Of a DNA stretch of 47,944 bases, positions 25,480 through 34,100 are shown piece by piece (the first letter of the stretch is position 1; every line of letters begins with the position of its first letter). Source of the DNA: Stygiobacter sp. (GTDB taxonomy: Bacteria; Pseudomonadota; Alphaproteobacteria; Rhodospirillales; Magnetospirillaceae); assembly GCA_006218045.1 (NCBI GenBank), contig VBWB01000017.1, positions 1-47,944 of the forward strand, read 5' to 3'. The position numbers were made by a program, and so were the translations under genes. Below the pieces are notes generated by a model. That model did not search any database. It was given only the letters and a program-made list of their open reading frames with translations, and was not told the origin of the DNA.

Positions 25480-25752
25480 GGATCATCCCAGGCGCACCGG
25501 TGACCGCAAGCGACACCTTTTCACCGGATACCCCTGCCCGAACAGTTGGTGCCGCCGGTGACGCCCGGATCGACGGCAAGGATGGTCAGCGCCACACGCA
25601 TGCCGCCATGCGCCCTTCAGCGCCGAGCAATTTGTCAGCGAATTGGACAAGCAGGGAGTTGGGCTGCGCCTGCGGGCGCAGCACCTTGATTAATCCGCCA
25701 AACCCTGGGATGTAAGTTTCAATGCTCAGACGGGTTAAGACGGAGAGCCCCG
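25480..25752. other. non-coding or decayed stretch
   Basis: No intact gene. One frame shows SAEQFVSELDKQGVGLRLRA, which looks like a scrap of a relaxase or helicase, but there are stops on both sides. It precedes the first inverted repeat of the unit at 25753. Confidence 0.35.
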
Positions 25753-26482
25753 CCGGAATTTGGCTATTCTGGCGTCAATTAGGGGCGGATGGGCCACCCA
25801 TCCGGGTAAAATGACATATCAAAAAAGGTAGGTTATGTTTGGACTTATCGTTCTCATTTTAGGCGGTGATTTGTAACATTTGTTGACGAAGACTGAGCCT
25901 TGAGGAAGTCGAGGGGGCGACAAACTACCTGAGTAGAATTCTGGATTTAATTGCGCCAATCGTTTCCCTCTGAAGCATTCCTACCCGAAGTTTTCCGTCA
26001 ACCAGGGTTGGCACTGGAAATTTGGCGCTTCCTGAGTTTGACCTGTAGGAAAAAACCAAAAACGATATCTCCCCGAAAGTAGCGTCGTATTTCTCTACAT
26101 ATTCGCAATTAAATGAGCTTAGGTATGCGCCTTTTATGTTTCCAAAATAAAATTTATAAAAATCGAAGTCCGCATCCGTGTACCCTTTTGGAAGATACGC
26201 AACAATGCCATCATTATAATCCACCGAAATGCGTTCAAGCATCGACTGAATTTTTGTCCCAATCGGAGTTGAACAGTAAAATTTATCCATCATGCCGGCT
26301 ATCGCGGATGGAATCTGGATGAGCACCACAACGGATACAACGACCACCAGCATGGCTAGTTTATGCAAATGCACACTGACCTCCACTCGCTTGAGGGTGA
26401 AATTTACGAAAGTATTAACCGACATTTCCCAGATGGGTGGCCCATCCGCACCTTATTGACGCCAGAATAGCCAAATTCCGGT
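25753..26482. mobile_element. 730-bp unit framed by 54-bp inverted repeats
   Basis: 25753-25806 and the reverse complement of 26429-26482 agree at 51 of 54 positions (both begin CCGGAATTTGGCTATTCTGG). Each arm contains the hairpin GATGGG-N3-CCCATC. Similarity stops at both outer edges. Inside is one AT-rich gene (25925-26374). No transposase is inside, so it would be a non-autonomous cassette (inference). No flanking target duplication was found. Confidence 0.65.
25925..26374 (-). CDS. secreted hypothetical protein, AT-rich
   Basis: 149 aa from a GTG at 26374, chosen because GGAGG sits five bases before it; a longer frame from 26425 lacks such a site. VHLHKLAMLVVVVSVVVLIQ then IPSAIAG reads as a signal peptide with cleavage after AIA. 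The mature part is rich in Tyr/Phe/Lys (VDYNDGIVAYLPKGYTDAD, FDFYKFYFGNIKGAYLSSF) with two Cys. Base composition is clearly more AT-rich than its neighbours, which is a mark of transfer. It lies within the inverted-repeat unit. Function unknown. Confidence 0.6.
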   Translation of the reverse strand: MHLHKLAMLVVVVSVVVLIQIPSAIAGMMDKFYCSTPIGTKIQSMLERISVDYNDGIVAYLPKGYTDADFDFYKFYFGNIKGAYLSSFNCEYVEKYDATFGEISFLVFSYRSNSGSAKFPVPTLVDGKLRVGMLQRETIGAIKSRILLR

Positions 26483-26639
26483 CCAACCGTAAGGCGGAAT
26501 GGCGCGATGGTGTCTACCATCGCAGCATGAACGCCGCCCCGACCGGCTTTGAGGTCTCCTGCGTCGTGATTCCAGCCCGTTTTGTTGCGTGACGGGCGCA
26601 CTTCGCCCGCCGTTCGCGCCGTAACGACGACTTCAGCCG
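26483..26639. other. downstream end region of the IS1380-type transposase
   Basis: 157 bases between the right inverted repeat and the transposase stop, with no gene. It may be the terminal part of the insertion sequence. I did not find its inverted end at the other side. Confidence 0.35.
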
Positions 26640-27962
26640 TCAGCATGGCGTAGGCTCTCGTGGTCGGAGATCGTCGATCATGTCGAGGATGCGGCGAAAC
26701 AGGTCATGCGGCACCGCGACCTCGGCCATCTGGAAGAGGGCGTAGCGGGCGTGGGCGATAACCTTGGCTCCGATCTTCACCATCTTGTCGCGGATGGTGG
26801 TCAGCGACCAGCTTTCCATTTCGTCCGGCAGGGCCAGAGTGCGCAGGAAGTTGGACAGGTTGTAGGCCAAGGCATGAAGCTGAAGCGGCACAGCGTTGGC
26901 CTTCATCGTCCGGCAGGACAGGCGGGTCCACTTCACCGCATTCTTGCCCTCCTTGATGTACTGCTCCGCCGTGCCGCGCAGATTGTAGAAGGCGACCACG
27001 CGGTTGGCGGGCCGGGTCAGGTTGGTGACGATGAACCCGACGCAGGGATACAGTTCACCGGAATGCCACTTCACCTTGGCGACCACGCGGCGCTTCCGGC
27101 TCCATGATTTGGCCTGATAGCTGAAGCTGGCGTAGAACCGCTGAACATGCTTCGGCGGACGACCAACCGAGCGTTTCAGCAGGTGGGCGATGTGGCCCTG
27201 AAGGACAGCGTTCGCCTTGAGGCGGATGGTATACTTGTAGTACAGGTCAGGCAGGGCGAAGGCTGCATCGCCCCGGAAGAACCGACGCTTGGTCCTGTCG
27301 CGATACTGCGTCACGACCGGCTCCAGCACCGAACGCCAGTCGGCGGCGCTGTGGACGTTGCCGGAACGCAGGGTGGTGCGTTCCTGGTCGCCAAATTGGT
27401 TGAAGACGAACAGCGGATGGTAGCAGGTGCAACCGGAGGGGCCGTTGTAGGCGGTACCTTCCTGCTCGCCGTGGGTGGGGCTGACACTGCTGTCCATGTC
27501 CAGCACCACCACGGTGGTGGGGCGGCGGGCGTGAACCGCGTCGATCCATTGCCCCGAGAGATCGGCCAGGGCAGCGAGGTTCGCCTTGCCGGTCAGTACC
27601 TCGGTCTCAAACCGGCCCATCTGGCTGGTGGAGGCGGCTTCCTTGGTCACCGCCCTGCCGCCGACGATCCAGCGCATCGCCGGATCATGGCCGAGGCGGT
27701 CGGCGTCGTTGACATCTTCGTACCCGGCAAGCCGACCGAACACCGACTGCCGGAACTGGGCGATCATGGTGTGGCGACCGGTCTTGCTGTCGGCCAGTAC
27801 CTGACCGGCCATCTCGGTGAGGCCGAGGGCGTCATCGAGTTCACGGAAGGCGAGCAACCCGGCGTCGGACGTGACCTTGGAACCGTGGAATTCCAGCTTC
27901 AGGCGGCGGTCAAAAGCGACCCGAAGATAAGCCGATTCTGCTTCACCCGCCGCCATCTCCAT
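26640..27962 (-). CDS. IS1380-family transposase
   Basis: 440 aa from ATG 27962 (MEMAAGEAESAYLRV). The frame runs 21 bases further upstream to 27983, but those bases carry the residue of a cut phosphatase gene. Landmarks: LKLEFHGSKVTSDAGLLAFR and RELDDALGLTEMAGQV at the N-terminus, VVVLDMDSSVSPTHGEQEG with the first catalytic Asp, RFFRGDAAFALPDLY with the second, and RGTAEQYIKEGKNAVKWTR with the Glu (the IS1380 DDE set). Length is normal. Only about 15 bases separate the start from the disrupted phosphatase, so the transposase-side end of the element looks truncated or unusually short. Confidence 0.9.
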   Translation of the reverse strand: MEMAAGEAESAYLRVAFDRRLKLEFHGSKVTSDAGLLAFRELDDALGLTEMAGQVLADSKTGRHTMIAQFRQSVFGRLAGYEDVNDADRLGHDPAMRWIVGGRAVTKEAASTSQMGRFETEVLTGKANLAALADLSGQWIDAVHARRPTTVVVLDMDSSVSPTHGEQEGTAYNGPSGCTCYHPLFVFNQFGDQERTTLRSGNVHSAADWRSVLEPVVTQYRDRTKRRFFRGDAAFALPDLYYKYTIRLKANAVLQGHIAHLLKRSVGRPPKHVQRFYASFSYQAKSWSRKRRVVAKVKWHSGELYPCVGFIVTNLTRPANRVVAFYNLRGTAEQYIKEGKNAVKWTRLSCRTMKANAVPLQLHALAYNLSNFLRTLALPDEMESWSLTTIRDKMVKIGAKVIAHARYALFQMAEVAVPHDLFRRILDMIDDLRPREPTPC

Positions 27963-28366
27963 GTTAATTGAAACGCGCCCCATTCGTCACCGGGCTTTGC
28001 CTGGGCGGCGAGGATGAAAGCGGCAGCGGTCGAGCGACTGATCCCCGCACCACAATGGATCAGCAACCGCCCTCGCGCAGGCACCTGCCGACCGAAGTCG
28101 AGGATTGCCAGGGCATGGACGGCAGACGGATAGGCATAGCGGTCCTGCGCCGACAGCTTCCGCGCCACCATGCCGTCGAGGGCATGGACATCCCAGAATG
28201 CCAGCCGCAGAACTGTGATTGGCGCGGGAAAGTCCAACGGTTCATCGTGCGGGTCGATGATCGAGATCACATGAGTTGGCCCGAATCGTTCGACCGCTGT
28301 CGGCAGTTCACTCACCCCGCAGATTGCGAGAGAAAATGGCAGGCGATCCGGCGGGTGAGTCGGCAT
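27899..28366 (-). pseudogene. tyrosine phosphatase-like gene cut by the IS
   Basis: The N-terminal part (MPTHPPDRLPFSLAICGVSE) leads to LLIHCGAGISRSTAAAFIL, the HC-x5-R-S active-site loop of dual-specificity/tyrosine phosphatases, and then AKPGDEWGA. From GDEWGA on, the frame reads into the transposase gene on the same strand, so the C-terminal 30-40 residues of the phosphatase are lost. The catalytic loop itself is present, but the missing end probably makes it inactive. It may form an operon with the gene at 28435. Confidence 0.7.
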
Positions 28367-28434
28367 ATGGCCAGCGTATCAAGCCGGTCGGGCGCGGCCA
28401 AGACAGCCAGGGAAAGTTTCCTCAGACAACTTGC

Positions 28435-28749
28435 TCAGCGAACCGCCAATTCCATCAGGGTCGCGTCCTGGGCGCGCTCCATCCAAACAATAACCAGCAT
28501 TTCCCCGCCCCAACGATTCAAAGCCTCGGCAAGCCGCTGATCGCCCAATTCCGTGCCGCGCTCGTTGGTGACGACGACGGTACCGCCTGCCCGCCGTTGA
28601 CGATCTTGGATACGACGCGACGCATCGGCATCAATCCAATACGCATGGGCGTAGCGGAATTTACGCTGCAACCGCTCGAAGTTGTCAGCGGAGTCCTTGC
28701 AGATGCGGTCATGAATTTCCGCCACTTTCTCGATCAGAGAGTTCTCCAT
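28435..28749 (-). CDS. hypothetical protein
   Basis: 104 aa. MENSLIEKVAEIHDRICKDS and FERLQRKFRYAHAYWIDADA are helical; the second half contains GGTVVVTNERGTELGDQ. It lies 68 bases upstream of the phosphatase on the same strand. No family recognised. Confidence 0.5.
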   Translation of the reverse strand: MENSLIEKVAEIHDRICKDSADNFERLQRKFRYAHAYWIDADASRRIQDRQRRAGGTVVVTNERGTELGDQRLAEALNRWGGEMLVIVWMERAQDATLMELAVR

Positions 28750-28830
28750 GATGGTATTTATAAAATGCTGCCAGATCAGCGCCCTGCTGTCGCAGATAAA
28801 TACCTCTGCAACAGCAGCAAGGAGGGTGCC

Positions 28831-29160
28831 ATGGCATCACTACAAGATTTTTATCAGCGCATGTGGGAACTAAACGCCGTTGATTCCCAGCGGGAATTTT
28901 CGTGGATGTTTGGAAAAGGCGATTCTTGGTACTCGACATCGGTTGCCCGAAAGCGCGCACCTGGGTTGGATGCGCTTGTCCGATTTCACTTTTCTCTTCG
29001 TGACCTTGAGCAGCGGTCACGAGAGGCTGCTCGGAGCGAGCCTAATCCAAAGGTCGCCGCAGATTACATCGCGGGTGCGGATGAAACGTCCAAGATCAAT
29101 GCTGAAATCTGGAGGGCGATTGAGGCTCTTGCCCGAGATGGGGTGGCCGAGCGGCCATAG
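28831..29160 (+). CDS. hypothetical protein
   Basis: 109 aa. AAGGAGG seven bases upstream of the ATG. MASLQDFYQRMWELNAVDSQ then REFSWMFGKGDSWYSTSVAR, followed by a helical, Arg/Glu-rich end. Codon use resembles the host less strongly than the core genes. No family recognised. Confidence 0.6.
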   Translation: MASLQDFYQRMWELNAVDSQREFSWMFGKGDSWYSTSVARKRAPGLDALVRFHFSLRDLEQRSREAARSEPNPKVAADYIAGADETSKINAEIWRAIEALARDGVAERP

Positions 29161-29262
29161 ATGGCATCTATTCACGGAAAAACATGGAGAATATATCGCC
29201 ACCATCTTGGCCGATGATTAAATGCGGCCATAACATACACTCAAGACAACGCGGAGGATGTT

Positions 29263-29697
29263 ATGTCTGTCCTTAATCTCAAGTTCACCGATGCCAAGCG
29301 TCCGCTGGTCAGCGAAACTCGCCGCAAGACCGGGCGCGAAGTCGTGCTGGAGGGCATTCAGCACCAGATCGGGCTGCTCAACGACTCCAGCTACAAGGTT
29401 GAGCGTACCCGCTACGCCAAGGATGCGGAGGGGAACTACACCCGCAAGGCGGTCGCCGCGCCGCCCAAGCCGTGGTGGTGGACGGCTGGTGACGGCACCC
29501 ACATGGTGCAGATCAAATACGGTTCCTCGACCGTGGTGGAACTGGAGCCGGGCAAGCCCACCATCATCGCGGGCAAAACCAACAAGGACGTGATCACCGT
29601 CTTGACCCAGGTGGTGGACGCGGTGAAGGCGGGCAAGTTGGACGCCCAGATCGAAGCCGCCAAGGGTAAGGCGAAGCGCGGCAAGACGGCGGAATAG
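29263..29697 (+). CDS. hypothetical protein, phage-like
   Basis: 144 aa. GGAGG four to five bases before the ATG. The mid-part PPKPWWWTAGDGTHMVQIKY has a triple Trp and a beta-strand pattern, followed by a Lys/Ala-rich helix (DAVKAGKLDAQIEAAKGKAK). It may be a nucleic-acid-binding accessory protein (inference). It converges with the methyltransferase operon, 34 bases from its end. Confidence 0.6.
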   Translation: MSVLNLKFTDAKRPLVSETRRKTGREVVLEGIQHQIGLLNDSSYKVERTRYAKDAEGNYTRKAVAAPPKPWWWTAGDGTHMVQIKYGSSTVVELEPGKPTIIAGKTNKDVITVLTQVVDAVKAGKLDAQIEAAKGKAKRGKTAE

Positions 29698-29731
29698 CCG
29701 CCGATCAGGGGTGGGGCTGGAATATCCAGCC

Positions 29732-31378
29732 TCACGCCGCTTTCCTCTGCTGGCCCGCTTCGGCAAGCCGCTGGTGAGCCAGTTCGATCCATCGAGGCTC
29801 AAGCTCGAACCCGACGAAGCGGTTGCCAAGTTCCTGGGCAGCCAGCGCCGTCGTTCCCGACCCGGTGAAAGGATCAAGCACCACGTCGGTCGGACCAGTC
29901 AGCAGCTTGATCAACCGACGCGGCAGTTCGACAGGGAACGGCGCAGGGTGTGATGACCGATGCTCGGGCATGATGTTCCACACGCTCTTGGTCGCTTCCA
30001 TGAACTCCGTTTTGGTCATGCGCTGCACGCCTTTGAGGTCAGACCGTTTCCAATCCCCCTTCGAGAAAATCAACACGTGTTCATGGTGCTCCCGGATTGC
30101 AGGGGCAGACGGGCGGCACCAGCTTCCCCATGCGCAAGATTGCGACTTGGCACCGACCTTATTCCAGACGATCTCTGCCCGCATGGTGAAGCCGATCTCG
30201 GTCATCAGGTCGATGAACAGCGACGCCAGCGGCATATACGGGTCGCGCCCCGTGTTGGCGATGTTGATGCACACCCGACCCTTCTCGGCGGTGACGCGGT
30301 AGACCTCGGCGAACACCTGCGTCATCAACGCCCGGTAATCGGGCAGCGTCAGCGTGTCATTGGACTGGTCACCGTACTGGATGCCGACATTGTAGGGCGG
30401 CGAGGTCACCGTCAGATGCACACTGCCATCGGACAGGATGCCCATATCGGCGCAGGACTGGTTATGGATGGTGATCGGACAGATGTTCTCGTTGGCTGCG
30501 GCAGGCAAAATCATCGGCTTCGTATTCGGAATCTTCGGCAGCAGCGTGCCGATCTCACGGGCATGCACTTCGAACAGCGGCGTCGTGTAGTTCGCCCCAA
30601 TAATTTCCACGGCACCGTCATGGCTATGGGCGGTGTAGCGCATCCGATGCTCGATCACGTTGTGGCGCGCGAATGCCGCCTTGGCGATATCCAAGGAATT
30701 CAACGTCCAAAGCACGGAGTGCTGGCAACGGTCGATAGTGGCGGTAAACTCGGGCAGGTCAAATTTCCCAAATTTATAGCAGTCTTCGCCGACGCCCACA
30801 TATGGTGGGTCGGCGTAGATGAACACCCCGCGCCCAGGCGCATCCATCACTTCGCGGTAATCCACGTTGGTGATTTTCACCCCCTGGAGCAGTTCGGCGA
30901 AGCCGCGAAGGCGGGTGATCTTGGAGCGGGTCAGAGCCTTTCCTACCAGCACACGGGATTTCGCGAAGCCATACCCCTTCCTTTCGGAGCCAAGCACGAT
31001 TTGACCATGCAGGAAGGTGGCGGTAGCAAGCTCAAGCGGGTCGGACGAGTTCCGCCATTTCTTCCACAATTCGAATAGTTTCAGTGTGCCACCTTCATGC
31101 TCGGCGAAAATGTCGAGGAGGCGCTCGACCAGCACCTCGGCATCATCGCGCAGCACACGGTGAAAAGTTGCTACCGGCAGGTGGATATCGTTGATCCAAT
31201 ACCGCTGGCACGGCGCGATGCGGCGCAGATAATTGAAGACAGCACCGCCACCGACGAATGCTTCGCGATATTCCTCGAAATCCCAGGGGCGAAGCCGCGC
31301 CAGAAGGTGGGCGATCCGAGCTTTTCCGCCGGTGTAGGCGAGTGTGGTGAGATCACTGTCGGCAAGGCGGTAGAGCAT
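29732..31378 (-). CDS. two-domain DNA methyltransferase (D12-type plus N4/N6-type)
   Basis: 548 aa from ATG 31378; the open frame beyond it shadows the next gene. Domain 1 (about 10-280) is a D12-class adenine methyltransferase, with TGGKARI and FVGGGAVFNYL for cofactor binding and ADPPY at about 189-193 as the catalytic site. Domain 2 (about 300-548) is a separate N4-cytosine/N6-adenine methyltransferase, with TSPPYN at 325-330 and DPFTGSGTTALAAQELGNR near 505. The motif order of domain 2 is the beta class. Fusion of two catalytic types is unusual. ANYTTPLFEVHAREIG links the two and recurs in the next gene. ATGA overlap with the gene upstream. Confidence 0.9.
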   Translation of the reverse strand: MLYRLADSDLTTLAYTGGKARIAHLLARLRPWDFEEYREAFVGGGAVFNYLRRIAPCQRYWINDIHLPVATFHRVLRDDAEVLVERLLDIFAEHEGGTLKLFELWKKWRNSSDPLELATATFLHGQIVLGSERKGYGFAKSRVLVGKALTRSKITRLRGFAELLQGVKITNVDYREVMDAPGRGVFIYADPPYVGVGEDCYKFGKFDLPEFTATIDRCQHSVLWTLNSLDIAKAAFARHNVIEHRMRYTAHSHDGAVEIIGANYTTPLFEVHAREIGTLLPKIPNTKPMILPAAANENICPITIHNQSCADMGILSDGSVHLTVTSPPYNVGIQYGDQSNDTLTLPDYRALMTQVFAEVYRVTAEKGRVCINIANTGRDPYMPLASLFIDLMTEIGFTMRAEIVWNKVGAKSQSCAWGSWCRPSAPAIREHHEHVLIFSKGDWKRSDLKGVQRMTKTEFMEATKSVWNIMPEHRSSHPAPFPVELPRRLIKLLTGPTDVVLDPFTGSGTTALAAQELGNRFVGFELEPRWIELAHQRLAEAGQQRKAA

Positions 31379-33055
31379 CACGCAGCCTCCTTCTCGATGG
31401 CATTCCAATACCGCACCGGGTGGTCGGGAGTGGTCGGCGCGGAACGCTCGTAAATGTCGATCTTCGACTTCGGCAGGCGCCGCAGGCAGTCGGTGAAGGG
31501 CGTGTGGTTGCCCCAAACCACAATCGCCAGCCCTTCGGGCAGACGGCTGCTGACCTCGATACCTTTGCCGCCGTCGCCTTTCAGGAAGGCGAGCTTGCCG
31601 GTGACGAAGAAGACGCGGGCATGGTCGGCCACGAAAGCACGCCAGTAGCGACGATGGGTGCGGGCAGGAATAATGCCGACCACCGTTTCGCACAGCGGCT
31701 TGTCGCGCTCCGCCGATTCCCAGGTAGGGGCATTCGGCATATGACGGCACCAAACCGCGTCGGCAGCCTTTTGCAGCCACGGACCAAGGCTGTGGTAGGG
31801 AGGGTTGAGCCAGACACGCCCGTGCCATTCCTGCGCCAACCCGTCATCAGCAAGGGTGAAATGCTGACGCGCCCACACAGGAGCATTGGCGCCCTTGCAC
31901 GGCGAACACGGATCAAGGTCAAACGGGCTGGTTGCCGTTGGCGGCATAGAGGTGCTGGAGCAGCCAATCGGGCGTGTACCACTCGCAGTTCTTCTGCTCG
32001 CTGCCCTGACGGACGAAAAGGTGCCTCGGATGCCATTCCTTGCTGGAAACCACCTCATCCCCCAAGGGCATGGTGGTGGCGGTGTCATCGATCTCGGTGA
32101 CCGGTTCTTCCTCGACCGCCAACGCGACGGCATCATCCTCATTGGAATTTGCCGCCACAGGCGCCTGCTCCAGCATCCCCCCGATGTCGCGGGCATGGAT
32201 CGCGTACAGCGGCGTGGTGTAATTGGCGCAGATCAGTTCCGACGCCGCGTGGTGGTCACCCATGGTGCTGGCGTAGCTGCGGACGATGGGCGACATGTCC
32301 GCGAAAAGGACACGGTTGCTCGGGCTGTCGTCCACGGTCACCAAGCAGGAATGCTTGCTGGAGCGGACGCGCTGGGCAAGCTCGGCGAGATCGGCATCAC
32401 CGAACGGGTACATGGTTTTGCCCACGTTTGCATACGGGGGGTCTGCCATGACGAACACATTCTCACCCGGCTCGTCCATCACCTCACGGTAGTCGAGGTT
32501 GGTGATGCGAACGCCTTGCAACCAGTCGGAAAACTGAGGGATGTAGTTGATGTGGACGCGCTTGATGCCGCGACCATCACGGGGATACGACGGATTATAA
32601 CCCGACATCCCATTCGTTCCCGACCGCGACAGGTGATTGCGAATGTAGAACCCCCCAGCCGCTTCGGCGTCGTTGTCGCTTTCGACCATCTGGCAGGCGA
32701 GATCGAACATCTCTTCGCTTCCCAAACCGAAGCGGTTTTCGAGGGCATAGAGTTCGCGGACCAACGCATCAGGATGTTGCTGGACGGTCGTCCAGAAGCG
32801 GAAGACATCGGGATCGAGGTCGTTCAGCCAGCCCTGTTTGCAGCGCCCAGTGCGGATGGCATGGAACAGCGTCGCAGCACTGCTGGCAAAAGGCTCAGCG
32901 AACATGTGAACCTTGAACGGCAGAAGCCGAACCAGATGGGGAGCGACTTTGTGTTTCCCTCCTGGGGATTTGAGAATGCTCATCACGTGGTCAGGGACAC
33001 GGACACTGGTCAGCAGATGGTCGCGGAAGCGCATCACGTTTTGGTTCTGGGACAT
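31378..33055 (-). pseudogene. second two-domain DNA methyltransferase, frameshifted
   Basis: Frame one (33055-31919, 378 aa) has a D12-type domain (SPGGKHKVAPHLVRLL, MADPPY at about 203-208), the ANYTTPLYAIHARDIG linker, then EWYTPDWLLQHLYAANGNQP. Frame two goes on FDLDPCSPCKGANAPVWARQ and RVWLNPPYHSLG, the phage-type Dam domain, to 31378. The two halves of that domain join exactly at a +1 shift at GTT TGA C (31919-31924). The whole would be a 558-residue double methyltransferase, paralogous to the next gene in its first half. It ends by ATGA overlap with that gene. Mutation, assembly error or recoding cannot be separated here. Confidence 0.8.
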
Positions 33056-33789
33056 TACGCAGCCTCCTCGTCGCTGATGGTGTCGGTCTTCGCGTTGTCG
33101 TTGACCGCCAGAGATTTCCGTTCGAGCAATCGGGTGATTTCATCCTGATCGCGGATGATGATGCGCAGGTTGGACAGGTTGGCGTTTTCATCGATATCGC
33201 CCACCAAGACGATCCGCCCAGGCTGCTGTGTCAGGGCTTCGCGGCTTTTGCGGTCGTCTTCCTTGTTCAACACCAGCACGGTATTCCCGTTGGCGGCCGG
33301 GGCTTCGAACCCGATAGTTCCGATGTCGTTCAGGAACGTCTGAATGCGGCGGAGCTTCTTCCGCTCACGTTCAATCGGGTCAGGCGCATGGGCTTTGCGC
33401 CAAGCCTTGGCACACCCGCTGACACCGCCCAGGTGATGGACGTAACGGGGCAGATGATTGTCGGGGATTTCGGGAACCTTCTCTTCGAGGAACCGCAGCG
33501 CGGTGGCGAGCAAACCATGCCAGCGCCGCATGTCGGTCTTGCCGCCTGTCCCCATGAAGATCGTCTTGACCAGAAGAAGGCAAATCGGATCAACCGCCTT
33601 CCCCGTGACCTTCAAATCATAATTCTGCCGAGCGAATTGGATGAAGCCAGCTTCGTCCTTGCGGATTTCCAGCAAGGCATACAGGGCGTCGATCAACAGC
33701 TTGGTCAAACCCGCGTGGGTGCGAAGCTCGACGTTGATGGTGGCTTGCGCCGTGGAGATCGGTTTTTTCAGAATGAGATTGTAATTCAT
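33055..33789 (-). CDS. hypothetical protein in the methyltransferase operon
   Basis: 244 aa. MNYNLILKKPISTAQATINV opens with a strand, then a helical region (LIDALYALLEIRKDEAGFIQ). Residues 100-200 are basic and helical, and the end is acidic. The stop overlaps the methyltransferase start as TAATG, so it is translated with it. No family recognised. It could be a specificity or regulatory partner (inference). Confidence 0.65.
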   Translation of the reverse strand: MNYNLILKKPISTAQATINVELRTHAGLTKLLIDALYALLEIRKDEAGFIQFARQNYDLKVTGKAVDPICLLLVKTIFMGTGGKTDMRRWHGLLATALRFLEEKVPEIPDNHLPRYVHHLGGVSGCAKAWRKAHAPDPIERERKKLRRIQTFLNDIGTIGFEAPAANGNTVLVLNKEDDRKSREALTQQPGRIVLVGDIDENANLSNLRIIIRDQDEITRLLERKSLAVNDNAKTDTISDEEAA

Positions 33790-33810
33790 ATCGATTCCCC
33801 CTGAGAGCAG

Positions 33811-33939
33811 TTAGGCAGCCGCGCGGAGCGCCATCGCATTCGAGGGCGGCAGGTCGGGCGAATTATTGTCGTTGGCGGGGATGGGCAGGTTGGGAAGCTG
33901 AAGTGGCTGATGATGCGGAAGGCGACGGGTCTGTTTCAT
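33811..33939 (-). CDS. 42-aa protein, first in the methyltransferase operon
   Basis: MKQTRRLPHHQPLQLPNLPI then PANDNNSPDLPPSNAMALRA. AGGAGAG seven bases upstream is a strong ribosome site. Pro/Asn-rich and probably disordered. It lies 21 bases before the 33789 gene. It may be a leader peptide or small partner. Confidence 0.5.
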   Translation of the reverse strand: MKQTRRLPHHQPLQLPNLPIPANDNNSPDLPPSNAMALRAAA

Positions 33940-34100
33940 GGCGGCTCTCCTGTGTCGTGGAGAGAACCCTGTCGGATTCCTTTGGCATTGTGCTTGAGGG
34001 TGGAGAAAAATGTTGAAGCCTCGACCGGAACATGGCCGGATTCCGGGAAAAAATCGGGCAAAAAAACTTCTGCGAGATCGAATCTGAAGGGGGAACCAAA

